DNA of 64,000 nucleotides from contig NZ_FOAZ01000028.1 of assembly GCF_900109465.1 (NCBI RefSeq), positions 22,191 through 86,190 of the forward strand, in the 5' to 3' direction. The position numbers were made by a program, and so were the translations under genes. Under the pieces are notes generated by a model, which ran no database searches, was not told the origin of the DNA, and saw only the letters and a program-made list of their open reading frames with translations. Positions 1-7,727 of the stretch are shown piece after piece (position 1 is the first letter of the stretch; the number at the start of each line of letters is the position of its first letter). The stretch comes from Streptacidiphilus jiangxiensis. GTDB taxonomy: Bacteria > Actinomycetota > Actinomycetes > Streptomycetales > Streptomycetaceae.

Positions 1-12
1 ACGGGAGCCACC

Positions 13-1152
13 ATGCCGCACCTCGACGCCGACGTGCTCGGCCGCCTCCTGGCCGGTCCGGCGGGTCCGGGCACGACAGCCGTCCGCCTCTTCCGCGACG
101 CCCTTGCGGCCGACCTCGACTCCGCCGCCGACACGCCTGACGCAGCTGCGGCACCTGCCCCGGCGTCGCCGTCGGCCGCCGAGCCGGCTTCGTCGGCGAG
201 CGTCGTCGTGCCCGAGCTGTACTGCCCCAGGGCGGTGCGCGACGATCCCGTGCTCGGGCACGTCGTCAACGAGCGGCTGGTGGCCTGGGCGGAGGAGATG
301 GGCCTGTTCCAGGGCCGGCTGGAACGGCTGCGCAAGCACGACTTCGGCCGGCTGTTCATGCTCGCCCACCCCGACACCGACGACCCGGACCGGCTGCTCG
401 CCGCAGCGCGCTGCGGGCTGGCGGAGTGGGCGGTGGACGACCACTGGGTCGACGAAGGCGATGACACCAGGCCCGAGTTGATCGGTCTGCGAGTCGCCCT
501 CGCCCACGCCGTGGTCGACCCGATCCGCCTGCCCCTGCGCTACGAGCCGGAGTTCGAGAAGGTCGTCGCCTCCGAGCCGGTGCTGCGCGCCTTCCGCTCC
601 GCGCTCGCGCTGCTGGGGACGATCGCCAACCCGACCCAGGTGGCGCGCCTGCGCCACGAGTTGGCGGTGATGTTCGTCGGCTACGGCCAGGAGGCCGAGT
701 GGCGGATGTCCGGGCGCAGGCCCGCGGTGTGGGAGTACCTGATGCACCGGTACGAGAACGCCTTCTTCCCGTGCATGGTGCTGGTCGATCCCGTCGGCGG
801 GTACGAGCTGCCCGCCCACGAGTTCGCCGACCACCGGGTGCGCCGCACCTACCTGTACGCGGGCGTGGCCAACGTCCTGCTCAACGACCTGTACTCGATG
901 GGCAAGGAAGACCCGACCGACACCAACCTGCCCAACCTCATCGCCGCCGAGGAGGGCTGCACGCTCCAGGAGGCCGTGGACAAGGCCGCGGCCGTCCACG
1001 ACGAGCTGATGCACCTGGTCGAGGCGGAGTCCGCCGCGCTCAGCGCCCTCGGCTCGCCCGAGCTCAAACGGTTCCTGGCCGGCGTGTGGGCCTGGATGGG
1101 CGGCAGCCACACCTGGCACGCCACCAGCGCCCGCTACAACGGCGGCAGTTGA
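13..1152 (+). CDS. 2-methylisoborneol synthase (class I terpene cyclase)
   Basis: Cyclises 2-methyl-GPP to 2-methylisoborneol, the musty-earthy volatile. The 379-residue protein has a variable Ala/Pro-rich N-terminus (to about residue 65), as in known bacterial MIB synthases. It then has an all-alpha terpene synthase fold with the first metal motif DDHWVDE (142-148) and the NSE-type motif NDLYSMGKE (291-299). The start ATG is preceded by GGGAG at the very edge of the window, so an earlier start cannot be excluded. Known MIB synthases are often longer (about 440 aa). The C-methyltransferase that makes the substrate follows 101 bp downstream, which is the diagnostic context. In Streptomyces a cyclic-nucleotide-binding gene often precedes this pair; it would lie outside the window. 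Confidence 0.93.
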   Translation: MPHLDADVLGRLLAGPAGPGTTAVRLFRDALAADLDSAADTPDAAAAPAPASPSAAEPASSASVVVPELYCPRAVRDDPVLGHVVNERLVAWAEEMGLFQGRLERLRKHDFGRLFMLAHPDTDDPDRLLAAARCGLAEWAVDDHWVDEGDDTRPELIGLRVALAHAVVDPIRLPLRYEPEFEKVVASEPVLRAFRSALALLGTIANPTQVARLRHELAVMFVGYGQEAEWRMSGRRPAVWEYLMHRYENAFFPCMVLVDPVGGYELPAHEFADHRVRRTYLYAGVANVLLNDLYSMGKEDPTDTNLPNLIAAEEGCTLQEAVDKAAAVHDELMHLVEAESAALSALGSPELKRFLAGVWAWMGGSHTWHATSARYNGGS

Positions 1153-1160
1153 CCAACCGG

Positions 1161-1196
1161 CAGGACCAGCGGGACCAGCAGGACCCGCAGGACCAG
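1161..1196 (+). repeat. Four tandem 9-bp repeats between the two MIB genes
   Basis: Four head-to-tail copies of a 9-mer (CAGGACCAG, CGGGACCAG, CAGGACCCG, CAGGACCAG) fill the start of the 101-bp spacer between the cyclase stop and the methyltransferase start. The array is non-coding under my start choice. Such minisatellites usually vary in copy number between strains. Confidence 0.8.
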
Positions 1197-1253
1197 CAGC
1201 AAAGGCACCACCGGCACCACTTCACGATCACCGAGAACCGGAGAAGAACAGCT

Positions 1254-2138
1254 GTGATCCTCAGCGAGAAGACCACGCTCCCCTCCCAGGCCAACGGCAC
1301 CGACCCCGTGCGCACCAGCCCGTACCAGGACTCCGTGGCCGCGTACTGGAACGCCGAGCGCAACCCCGTGAACCTGCGTCTGGGCGAGGTCGACGGCTTC
1401 TACCACCACCACTACGGCATCGGTGAGCCCGACTGGTCCGTTCTGGAGGGACCGCAGGACACCCGCGAGGAACGCACCGTCCGCGAACTGCACCGCCTCG
1501 AGTCCGTCCAGGCGCAGTTGCTGGCCGACCACCTCGGCCCGATCCCCGCCGACGGACGCCTGCTCGACGCCGGCTGCGGTCGCGGCGGCGGCAGCCTGGT
1601 CGCCAACCGGCGCTTCGGCTGCCGCGTCGACGGCATCTCCATCTCCAGCCACCAGGTCGACTTCGCCAACCAGCAGGCCAAGGAACACGGCGTCGACGAC
1701 AAGGTCCGCTTCCACCTGCGCAACATGCTCGACACCGGCTTCGAGACCGCCGCCTTCGACGGCATCTGGAACAACGAAAGCACCATGTACGTCGAACTCG
1801 GCCTCCTCTTCGCCGAACACGCCCGCCAGCTCAAGCGCGGCGGCCGCTACGTCACCATCACCGGCTGCTACAACGACACCTACGGCCTGCCCTCGCGCGC
1901 CGTCAGCGAGATCAACGCCCACTACATCTGCGACATCCACCCCCGCAGCACCTACTTCAAGGAGATGGCCGCCAACCGCCTCGTGCCGGTCAGCGTCATC
2001 GACCTCACCGCCGCCACCCTCCCCTACTGGGAGCTGCGCGCCCGGACCCACCTGACCACCGGCATCGAGAAGTCCTTCATCGACGCCTACAAGGACGGCA
2101 GCTTCCAGTACCTCCTCATCGCCGCCGACCGCATCTGA
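1254..2138 (+). CDS. Geranyl diphosphate 2-C-methyltransferase
   Basis: SAM-dependent methylation of GPP at C2, the first committed step to 2-methylisoborneol. The 294-aa product has the Rossmann SAM-binding motif LDAGCGRGGG at residues 104-113 and the family signatures YWNAERNPVNLRLG and YHHHYGIG near the N-terminus. Length matches characterised GPPMTs (about 290 aa). The GTG start is chosen because GGAGAAG lies 7-13 bases upstream and because the longer open frame overlaps the cyclase gene and repeat array. It follows the cyclase co-directionally, so the two are probably one transcript. Confidence 0.93.
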   Translation: MILSEKTTLPSQANGTDPVRTSPYQDSVAAYWNAERNPVNLRLGEVDGFYHHHYGIGEPDWSVLEGPQDTREERTVRELHRLESVQAQLLADHLGPIPADGRLLDAGCGRGGGSLVANRRFGCRVDGISISSHQVDFANQQAKEHGVDDKVRFHLRNMLDTGFETAAFDGIWNNESTMYVELGLLFAEHARQLKRGGRYVTITGCYNDTYGLPSRAVSEINAHYICDIHPRSTYFKEMAANRLVPVSVIDLTAATLPYWELRARTHLTTGIEKSFIDAYKDGSFQYLLIAADRI

Positions 2139-2229
2139 CCCACCCGTCGTCCACCGGGTCGGCGGCGCGCCGATAGCGAGGGCCGGGGCAATGTCGCCAT
2201 AATCGGATGATCCGACGTGATCAATCGAT

Positions 2230-4050
2230 ATGTCAGCGACAACGCCCCGGCCCTCGGAGCGTGCGGCGGCCGGAGGGCAGGCGTTCGTGGAGCAGGGACG
2301 AGTGGAGCGGGAGGAGACGCCGTTGTCCCTGCCCGACTCCGTCCGGGCGGCGCGCGCCGGGGCGTTCCGCTGGGACCTGGCCGACGGTGCCATCCACTGG
2401 GACCAGGCCGTCTGCGACCTCGTCGGCGTGGCGCCGGACGACTTCGACGGCCGCGCCGACGCCTTCTTCTCCGCCCTGCACGCCTCCGACGCGGCCCGCC
2501 TGGCGGCGGCCACCGCCGAGGTGCTGGAACGCGGTGGCCGCTACCGCAACCACTACCGCATCGCCCGCCGGGACGGCGGCGAGCGCCTGATCGAGGAGCG
2601 GGGCGAGGTCGTCCTCGGCCCCGACGGGCGCCCCGCCCGGGTGATCGGCCTGCTGCTCGACCGCACCGACGACGGCCCCGACCCCGGCTACGCCGCCAAC
2701 GCCACGGCCTCCCTGGAGACCGCCGGCCGCGCGCAGAGGGTCCCTGCCCGCCTGCACCCCGTCGCCCCGGTCGACGCGCCGCCCGCGCAGTCGTCCGACT
2801 CCTTCCTGCTGACCATCACCCGCGCGCTCTCCCGGGCCACCACGGCCGTCGACATCATGCGCGTGCTCACCGACATCGCCCGGCCCGCGCTCAACGCCGA
2901 GACGCTGCTCATCCACCTGACCCCCGACGGCAACCTGGCCGGCATCGGCCGGCGTCCCCTGCACGAGCCACAGCCGGAGTCCTTGCACCCGCTGCGGCCT
3001 GCGGCGGCCGCGGTGATGCGACGGGCGGTGGAGCAGGAACAGCCGGTCTTCGTCGAGGGCGTCTCCGCGCCGCCCCCGCCCGGCGAGCGGCCGCTGGTCC
3101 GGTCCTGGGCGGTGCTGCCGCTGATCGCCGCGGGCGAGAGGATCGGCGGCTGCATCGTCGGCTACCACGGCGTGCGGCGCTTCGACGAGCAGCAGCGCGC
3201 GACGTTCACCGCGCTCGGCGGCATCGTCGCCCAGGCGCTGGGCCGCGCCCTGCTCTTCGACGCGGAACACCAGCGCGCCACGGAGCTGCAGCGCGTGATG
3301 CTGCCGCGCCGCGTGCCCGCCGTCCCCGACCACACCGTGGCCACCCGGTACCGGCCCGGCACGGCGGGCATGGAGGTCGGCGGCGACTGGTACGAGGTGC
3401 TGGAGCTGGAGCCGGACGGGCAGGGCCCGCGCGTCGGCCTGGTGATCGGCGACGTCCAGGGCCACAGCGCGCACGCCTCCGGCGTGATGGGCCAGCTGCG
3501 GGTGGCGCTGCGCGCCTTCGCCCGCGAGGGCCACGACCCCGCGGTGGTGCTGGAACGCACCGGCCGCCTGCTGGCGGAGCTGGACACCGGTCTCTTCGCG
3601 ACCTGCTGCTACGCGACGCTGGACACGGCCACCGGCCGACTCCTCGCCGCCCGCGCGGGCCACCCCCTGCCGGTCCTCACGGACGCGGCGGGCACCCCGC
3701 GTGAGCTCGACCTCCCCGGCGGCCCGCCCCTCGGCATCGACCCGACGGCGTCGTACCCGCTGTCGGAGCACCGGCTGTCGCCGGGCGACACCCTGCTGCT
3801 CTACACCGACGGCCTGATCGAGGACCGCGCCGAGCACTACGACAACTCGGTCCGCCGCCTGCTCGGCCTACTGGCCTCCCATGCCCCGGCCCGCCCCCTG
3901 GAGTCCTTGGCCGACGCCCTCGTGGACGCCCGGCCTCACTCCTCCCCCGCCCGCGACGACCTCGCCCTGTTGCTGGTCCGCCGGGACGGCGGCCGGGGGC
4001 GCGAGGAACTGCGCGAGAAACCACCCGAGGCGGATGGCCCTGCGCGCTGA
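2230..4050 (+). CDS. PAS-GAF-PP2C (SpoIIE-type) phosphatase
   Basis: Sensor-phosphatase that would dephosphorylate an anti-sigma-factor antagonist (RsbU/SpoIIE logic). Domains by eye in the 606-aa protein: PAS about 40-148, GAF about 195-345, PP2C-type phosphatase about 352-590. The latter shows LQRVMLP, GGDWYEV and GDVQGHSAHASGVMGQLR metal-site motifs and LLLYTDGLIEDR. ATG 2230 has a poor ribosome site; TTG 2323 (before LSLPDSVR) sits 8-9 bases after GGGAGGAG and is a real alternative. The last ~18 residues (RGREELREKPPEADGPAR) are encoded by the left half of the intergenic repeat at 3995-4098, so the tail was probably acquired by read-in. No kinase or antagonist gene is adjacent. Confidence 0.87.
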   Translation: MSATTPRPSERAAAGGQAFVEQGRVEREETPLSLPDSVRAARAGAFRWDLADGAIHWDQAVCDLVGVAPDDFDGRADAFFSALHASDAARLAAATAEVLERGGRYRNHYRIARRDGGERLIEERGEVVLGPDGRPARVIGLLLDRTDDGPDPGYAANATASLETAGRAQRVPARLHPVAPVDAPPAQSSDSFLLTITRALSRATTAVDIMRVLTDIARPALNAETLLIHLTPDGNLAGIGRRPLHEPQPESLHPLRPAAAAVMRRAVEQEQPVFVEGVSAPPPPGERPLVRSWAVLPLIAAGERIGGCIVGYHGVRRFDEQQRATFTALGGIVAQALGRALLFDAEHQRATELQRVMLPRRVPAVPDHTVATRYRPGTAGMEVGGDWYEVLELEPDGQGPRVGLVIGDVQGHSAHASGVMGQLRVALRAFAREGHDPAVVLERTGRLLAELDTGLFATCCYATLDTATGRLLAARAGHPLPVLTDAAGTPRELDLPGGPPLGIDPTASYPLSEHRLSPGDTLLLYTDGLIEDRAEHYDNSVRRLLGLLASHAPARPLESLADALVDARPHSSPARDDLALLLVRRDGGRGREELREKPPEADGPAR

Positions 4051-4098
4051 GGACCATCTGCTCGTCAGTGGCTTGTCGCGCAGTTCTCCGCGCCCCTG
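3995..4098. repeat. Dispersed intergenic palindrome, copy 1
   Basis: Long inverted repeat. The left arm begins GGGGGCGCGAGGAACTGCG and the right arm is its near-complement ending CGCGCCCCTG. The interior contains GCGGATGGCCCTGCGCGC and GGACCATCTGCTCGTCAG. Other copies lie at 35773-35876, 42003-42110 and (mosaic) 44296-44566. It sits between two convergent genes and overlaps the 3' end of the phosphatase gene, so it may double as a bidirectional terminator. Confidence 0.85.
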
Positions 4099-4128
4099 GA
4101 GGTGGCAACTACCTGCGGGAGCGAACAC

Positions 4129-5169
4129 TCAGGCGTTCGTCTCCAGCGTGAGGTAGCTCCCCAGCGCGCGCAGGAAGTCCGCGGCGTCGAAGGCCGCGCC
4201 CGCGGAGGCCACGCCGGAGGCGAGCACGCGGCCGGCGAGGACGCGGGCGACCGCCTCGACCGCGAGCGGGGCGCTGATGGCGTAGATGTCCTGGCCCGAG
4301 GCGACCGCGCGGCGCTCGACCCCGCCCGCGCGGACGCGGACGTCGACGACGAAGGTCTGCGCCGAACGGCCGCGCTCGTCCACCGGGGTCGGCGCCTCGG
4401 CGCCCGACGCGAGATCGGCCGCCGCGACAGCGGTCATGTGGCTGCGCACCTCGGAGACGGTCAGGTGAGTGGGGACGGTGACGACATCCGCCATGGTGAA
4501 CTCGGCGATGACCTTCTGCGGCCCGAGCGGCTCCGGGAAGTCCCACTCCGACGTCGGCAGCGCCTCGTCGTGGTGCACCAGGCGTCCGCCGGTGAAGCGG
4601 ATCCGGCGCCCGCCGCGCCGCTCCGCCGAGACCGCGCCGGCGGCGAGCGTGCCGGCGGTGGGGTGCCAGCTGCTGAGGCCGTAGGCGATGTCCACCTCGT
4701 CGGCCGCCGTCCAGTCGCCCATGGCGGTGGTGACCAGCAGGTCGCCGAGGCCGCCGAAGAAGGCCATGGCCGGGACCACGGGGACGCCCGCCGCTCGGGC
4801 CGGTTCCGCGTACTGCTCGAAGGTGTCGAGGTTGGCCTCCAGCTCGGCGGCCACGTCGACGTAGGGGATCCGGGCGCGCAGTGCCGCCTCGATGACCGGG
4901 CCCGCGGTCGAGGCGAACGGACCGGCGCAGTTGACCACGGCCGCGGCGCCCGCGAACGCGCGGTCGAGGGCGTCCGGGTCGTCGACGGACGCGGGGCGTG
5001 CCTCCAGGCCCGGCCACTGCGCCGCGAGCGCCCGCAGCTTCGCCTCGTCGCGGCCGACGAGCAGCGGAACGAAGCCGCGCTCGCGCAGCTCCGCCACCAC
5101 GAACCGCCCGGTGTGCCCGTAGGCACCGAACACTGCGACCGTCCGCCCCTGAACCGAACCCGAACCCAT
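4129..5169 (-). CDS. Saccharopine dehydrogenase-like NAD(P)-binding oxidoreductase
   Basis: The 346-aa protein has an N-terminal Rossmann domain (TVAVFGAYGHTGRFV, residues about 8-22) followed by AAVVNCAGPF and PYVDVAAE, typical of saccharopine dehydrogenase-like and trans-acting enoyl-reductase-like proteins. The substrate cannot be told. The ATG at 5169 is preferred over an upstream ATG (5214) because GGGGAG lies 6-7 bases before it. It is divergent from the AraC-type regulator across a ~110-bp interval holding a perfect inverted repeat, so it is the likely target of that regulator. Confidence 0.82.
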   Translation of the reverse strand: MGSGSVQGRTVAVFGAYGHTGRFVVAELRERGFVPLLVGRDEAKLRALAAQWPGLEARPASVDDPDALDRAFAGAAAVVNCAGPFASTAGPVIEAALRARIPYVDVAAELEANLDTFEQYAEPARAAGVPVVPAMAFFGGLGDLLVTTAMGDWTAADEVDIAYGLSSWHPTAGTLAAGAVSAERRGGRRIRFTGGRLVHHDEALPTSEWDFPEPLGPQKVIAEFTMADVVTVPTHLTVSEVRSHMTAVAAADLASGAEAPTPVDERGRSAQTFVVDVRVRAGGVERRAVASGQDIYAISAPLAVEAVARVLAGRVLASGVASAGAAFDAADFLRALGSYLTLETNA

Positions 5170-5245
5170 GACCCGCTCCCCTGTCGTGCTTGATCGGTGG
5201 TGACCCACTGCCACGATCCTGTCGCGGACCGCCCGCCGGGACTAG

Positions 5246-5280
5246 TGTCCGGAACGACATGACCCGTACACTTCCGGACA
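5246..5280. promoter_or_regulatory. Inverted repeat operator candidate in AraC/oxidoreductase divergon
   Basis: Arms TGTCCGGAA (5246-5254) and TTCCGGACA (5272-5280) are exact complements separated by 17 bases. Each arm contains the self-palindromic TCCGGA, so the half-sites are also readable as direct repeats, as AraC proteins prefer. The right arm abuts or overlaps the regulator start codon, which suits autoregulation. Confidence 0.6.
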
Positions 5281-6230
5281 TGACCTCGACCCGCCCGCAC
5301 ACCGTCGCGCTCGCCGCGACCGACGGGATGCTGCACTTCGAACTGGCGCTGGCCACCGAGGTGTTCGGCTCACGGCCGGACGCCGTGCCGGGCCCCTGGT
5401 ACGAGGTGGCGATCTGCGGCCCGCGCGCCGTCCGGGTCGGGCGGTTCCTGGTCGAGCCCGACGCCGGCCTCGACCGGCTGGCCCGGGCGGACACCGTGAT
5501 CGTCCCGGCGCTGGCCGACGTCGACCAGGACCCGCCCGCTGATCTGGTCGCCGCGGTGCGCGCGGCACACGCGGCGGGCGCGCGGGTGGTCTCGCTCTGC
5601 ACGGGCGTCTTCGCCCTGGCCGCCGCCGGGCTGCTGGACGGGCTGCGCGCCACCACACACTGGGCCCACACCGAGGCGCTGGCGGCGCGGTACCCGCTCG
5701 TGACGGTCGACCCGGACGTGCTCTACGTCGACAACGGGCGCGTCCTGAGCTCCGCCGGGAAGGCGGCGGCGATGGACCTGTGCCTGCACCTGGTCCGGCT
5801 GGACCGCGGCTCGGCGGTGGCGAACGCCGTCGCCCGCCGTCTGGTGGTGCCGCCCCACCGCGCGGGCGGCCAGGCGCAGTTCGTCGCCACACCGGTGCCC
5901 GCACAGGACGGCGACGCGCTGGCCGAGCTGATCCCGTGGGTGATGGCGCGGCTGGACCAGCCGCTGACGGTCGAGGACCTGGCCCGCCACGCCCATATGA
6001 GCTCCCGTCACCTGGCCCGCCAGTTCCGCGCGGTGACCGGCACCACGCCGCTCCAGTGGCTGCTGACGCAGCGGATCCGGCGCGCCCAGGAGCTGTTGGA
6101 GACGACGGACGACAGCGTCGACGCCGTCGCCTCGGCCACCGGCATGGGCACCGGTACCACCCTGCGCCGCCACTTCCACCGCACCCTCGGCGTCCCACCG
6201 GACACCTACCGGCGCACCTTCCGCACCTGA
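5280..6230 (+). CDS. GlxA-type AraC-family transcriptional regulator
   Basis: The 316-aa regulator has an N-terminal DJ-1/PfpI-like domain (about residues 8-180) containing VVSLCTGVFALAAAGLLDG, with the Cys at the usual nucleophile-elbow position. A C-terminal AraC/XylS double helix-turn-helix (about 215-312) includes LARHAHMSSRHLARQFRAVTG. Two in-frame ATGs (5259, 5280) both lack a good ribosome site. I chose 5280 because it leaves the whole inverted repeat outside the coding region. The divergent partner is a saccharopine-dehydrogenase-like enzyme. The effector is unknown. Confidence 0.88.
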   Translation: MTSTRPHTVALAATDGMLHFELALATEVFGSRPDAVPGPWYEVAICGPRAVRVGRFLVEPDAGLDRLARADTVIVPALADVDQDPPADLVAAVRAAHAAGARVVSLCTGVFALAAAGLLDGLRATTHWAHTEALAARYPLVTVDPDVLYVDNGRVLSSAGKAAAMDLCLHLVRLDRGSAVANAVARRLVVPPHRAGGQAQFVATPVPAQDGDALAELIPWVMARLDQPLTVEDLARHAHMSSRHLARQFRAVTGTTPLQWLLTQRIRRAQELLETTDDSVDAVASATGMGTGTTLRRHFHRTLGVPPDTYRRTFRT

Positions 6231-6343
6231 GCGCAGAGCCTGGACCTCGGTGACGCGGATCGGGACCTTCGCCCCTCCGGGCGGGTGCGCGGACCTGCCT
6301 ACGGTGGGGAGATCCCCGACCGTCGACAGACAGGACCACGCAC

Positions 6344-7114
6344 ATGGCCCCCGGCACGAGCACCCGCACGAATCACCGGCGTCGCCGCAACGCCGTGGTG
6401 GCCGGTGCCGTGGTGGCGGCGCTGCTGGCGGGCAGCGGGGTGGCCTGGGCGATCGCCGCCAAGGGCTCGGAGGCCTCGGAGGGATCGGACTCGGCGAGCA
6501 CGGCCGTCGAAGGCCCGCTCGTCGTGCCGGCGCACGCGACGGGCAAGGACGGCACGGTGATCACCTACGGCAGGGCCGACGCGCCGAACACCGTCTCGGT
6601 CCACGAGGACATGCGCTGCCCGTTCTGCGAGAAGTTCGAGACCGCGCTCGGGCCGACACTCACCGCGATGGCGGACCAGGGCAAGCTCAAGATCGAGTTC
6701 CGTATGGCCGCGTTCCTCGACAAGAACCTCGGCGGCAAGGGCTCGAAGACCGCGCTGGCCGCGCTCGGCGCCGCGCTCAACGAGAGCCCGCAGAAGTTCA
6801 AGCAGTACCACGACGTGCTGTACCGGGCGCAGCCGGAGAAGGAGACGACGGACACCTACGGCTCCACCGCCAATCTGCTCGAACTGGCGAACAAGGTCGA
6901 CGGCCTGCGCACCCCTGCCTTCAACAAGGCGGTCAAGGAGGGTACTTACCTGCCGTGGGCGCAGAAGGTCGCCGACGCCTTCTACGAGGGCGATGTGACC
7001 GGCACGCCCACGGTCGAGGTCAACGGCACGAAGATCGGTGTGATCGGCCAGGACCGCGAGGCGATCGCGGTGGCGGACTTCACCGCGCAGGTCGACGCCG
7101 CGCTCAAGAAGTAG
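6344..7114 (+). CDS. DsbA-like thioredoxin-fold protein, membrane-anchored or secreted
   Basis: The 256-aa protein has a basic N-terminus, a hydrophobic segment (about residues 18-38) and then a DsbA/Thioredoxin_4 domain. The active-site motif CPFC is at 92-95 and the cis-Pro region is GTPTVEVNG. Expected role: extracytoplasmic thiol-disulfide exchange. AGGA lies about 9 bases before the ATG. There is no DsbB/VKOR or ScsB-like partner nearby. It converges on the Cys-rich 53-aa gene, four bases downstream. Confidence 0.85.
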   Translation: MAPGTSTRTNHRRRRNAVVAGAVVAALLAGSGVAWAIAAKGSEASEGSDSASTAVEGPLVVPAHATGKDGTVITYGRADAPNTVSVHEDMRCPFCEKFETALGPTLTAMADQGKLKIEFRMAAFLDKNLGGKGSKTALAALGAALNESPQKFKQYHDVLYRAQPEKETTDTYGSTANLLELANKVDGLRTPAFNKAVKEGTYLPWAQKVADAFYEGDVTGTPTVEVNGTKIGVIGQDREAIAVADFTAQVDAALKK

Positions 7115-7118
7115 GGCC

Positions 7119-7280
7119 TCAGCGACCGAAGGGCCACCAGCCCTTGCGGGCCGGCTTCGGCTCGGACGCACAGGTGCACCGCTGGGCGGCGGGGACGCCC
7201 GACAGGACCTGGTCGACGTGCTGGCCGCAGCCGGCGTAGGTGTACTTCTGGCAGCGGCGGCAGGTGACGCGACGGCACAT
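7119..7280 (-). CDS. Cys-rich 53-aa protein (zinc-ribbon-like)
   Basis: Short gene encoding MCRRVTCRRCQKYTYAGCGQ at the N-terminus and a basic GWWPFGR tail. Six cysteines (C2, C7, C10, C18, C35, C37) look like a metal-binding knuckle. A small family beginning MCR-x-VTC is widespread in Streptomyces as hypothetical proteins (recollection, not searched). A strong GAGGAG lies 10 bases before the ATG. It is the last gene of a minus-strand run after the hydrolase and DUF302 genes (29-bp gap), so it may share their control. Function unknown. Confidence 0.7.
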   Translation of the reverse strand: MCRRVTCRRCQKYTYAGCGQHVDQVLSGVPAAQRCTCASEPKPARKGWWPFGR

Positions 7281-7309
7281 GGTGGCTCTGCTCCTCGGTG
7301 GGGTGGGGT

Positions 7310-7699
7310 TCAGACGAGCGCGGCGAGCGCCGCGTCGAGGCGGGTGGTGGCCTCCTCAGCGACGGCCCGCAGGCCCTCGGCGTCGGAGAGGCGGACCATC
7401 ATGCCCGAGTCGACCGCCTGCACCAGGACGTGCTCGTCCTCGCGCCGCACCACGACGTTGCACGGCAGCAGCAGCCCGAGGTTGCGGTCGGCGGAGACCG
7501 CCGCGTAGGCGAGCGCCGGGTTGCAGGCGCCGAGGATCAGGTAGTCCTCCAGCTCCTCGCCGAGCTTGGCCTTCATGGTGGCGGTGAGGTCGATCTCGGT
7601 GATCACACCGAAGCCCTGCGTGGCGAGCGCCTCCCGGACCGCCGAGACGGCGGCCGGGAAGTCGGTGGTGTCGATCCGGACAGTGCGGTCGTAGCTCAT
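7310..7699 (-). CDS. DUF302 family protein
   Basis: The 129-aa product matches DUF302 in length and in signatures: YDRTVRIDTTDFPAAVSAVREALATQGFG in outline, the conserved LGACNP, and LLLPCNVVVRR. DUF302 proteins commonly sit in CsoR/CstR-controlled metal or sulfur operons, and here a CsoR-like palindrome lies 12-25 bases upstream. The ATG at 7699 is preferred over an upstream ATG because everything before it overlaps the palindrome. GGAGGG is only one base from the ATG, so a leaderless message from the TATAGT -10 box is plausible. Biochemical function unknown. Confidence 0.85.
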   Translation of the reverse strand: MSYDRTVRIDTTDFPAAVSAVREALATQGFGVITEIDLTATMKAKLGEELEDYLILGACNPALAYAAVSADRNLGLLLPCNVVVRREDEHVLVQAVDSGMMVRLSDAEGLRAVAEEATTRLDAALAALV

Positions 7700-7706
7700 G
7701 CCCTCC

Positions 7707-7724
7707 ACTATACCCCCAGGGGTA
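7707..7724 (-). promoter_or_regulatory. CsoR/CstR-like operator overlapping a -10 box
   Basis: TACCCC (7711-7716), a two-base centre and GGGGTA (7719-7724) form the palindrome typical of CsoR-family (DUF156) operators. On the minus strand TATAGT at 7712-7707 looks like a -10 box, so bound repressor would block polymerase. No csoR gene is in the window; control would be in trans. Confidence 0.5.
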
Positions 7725-7727
7725 ATT

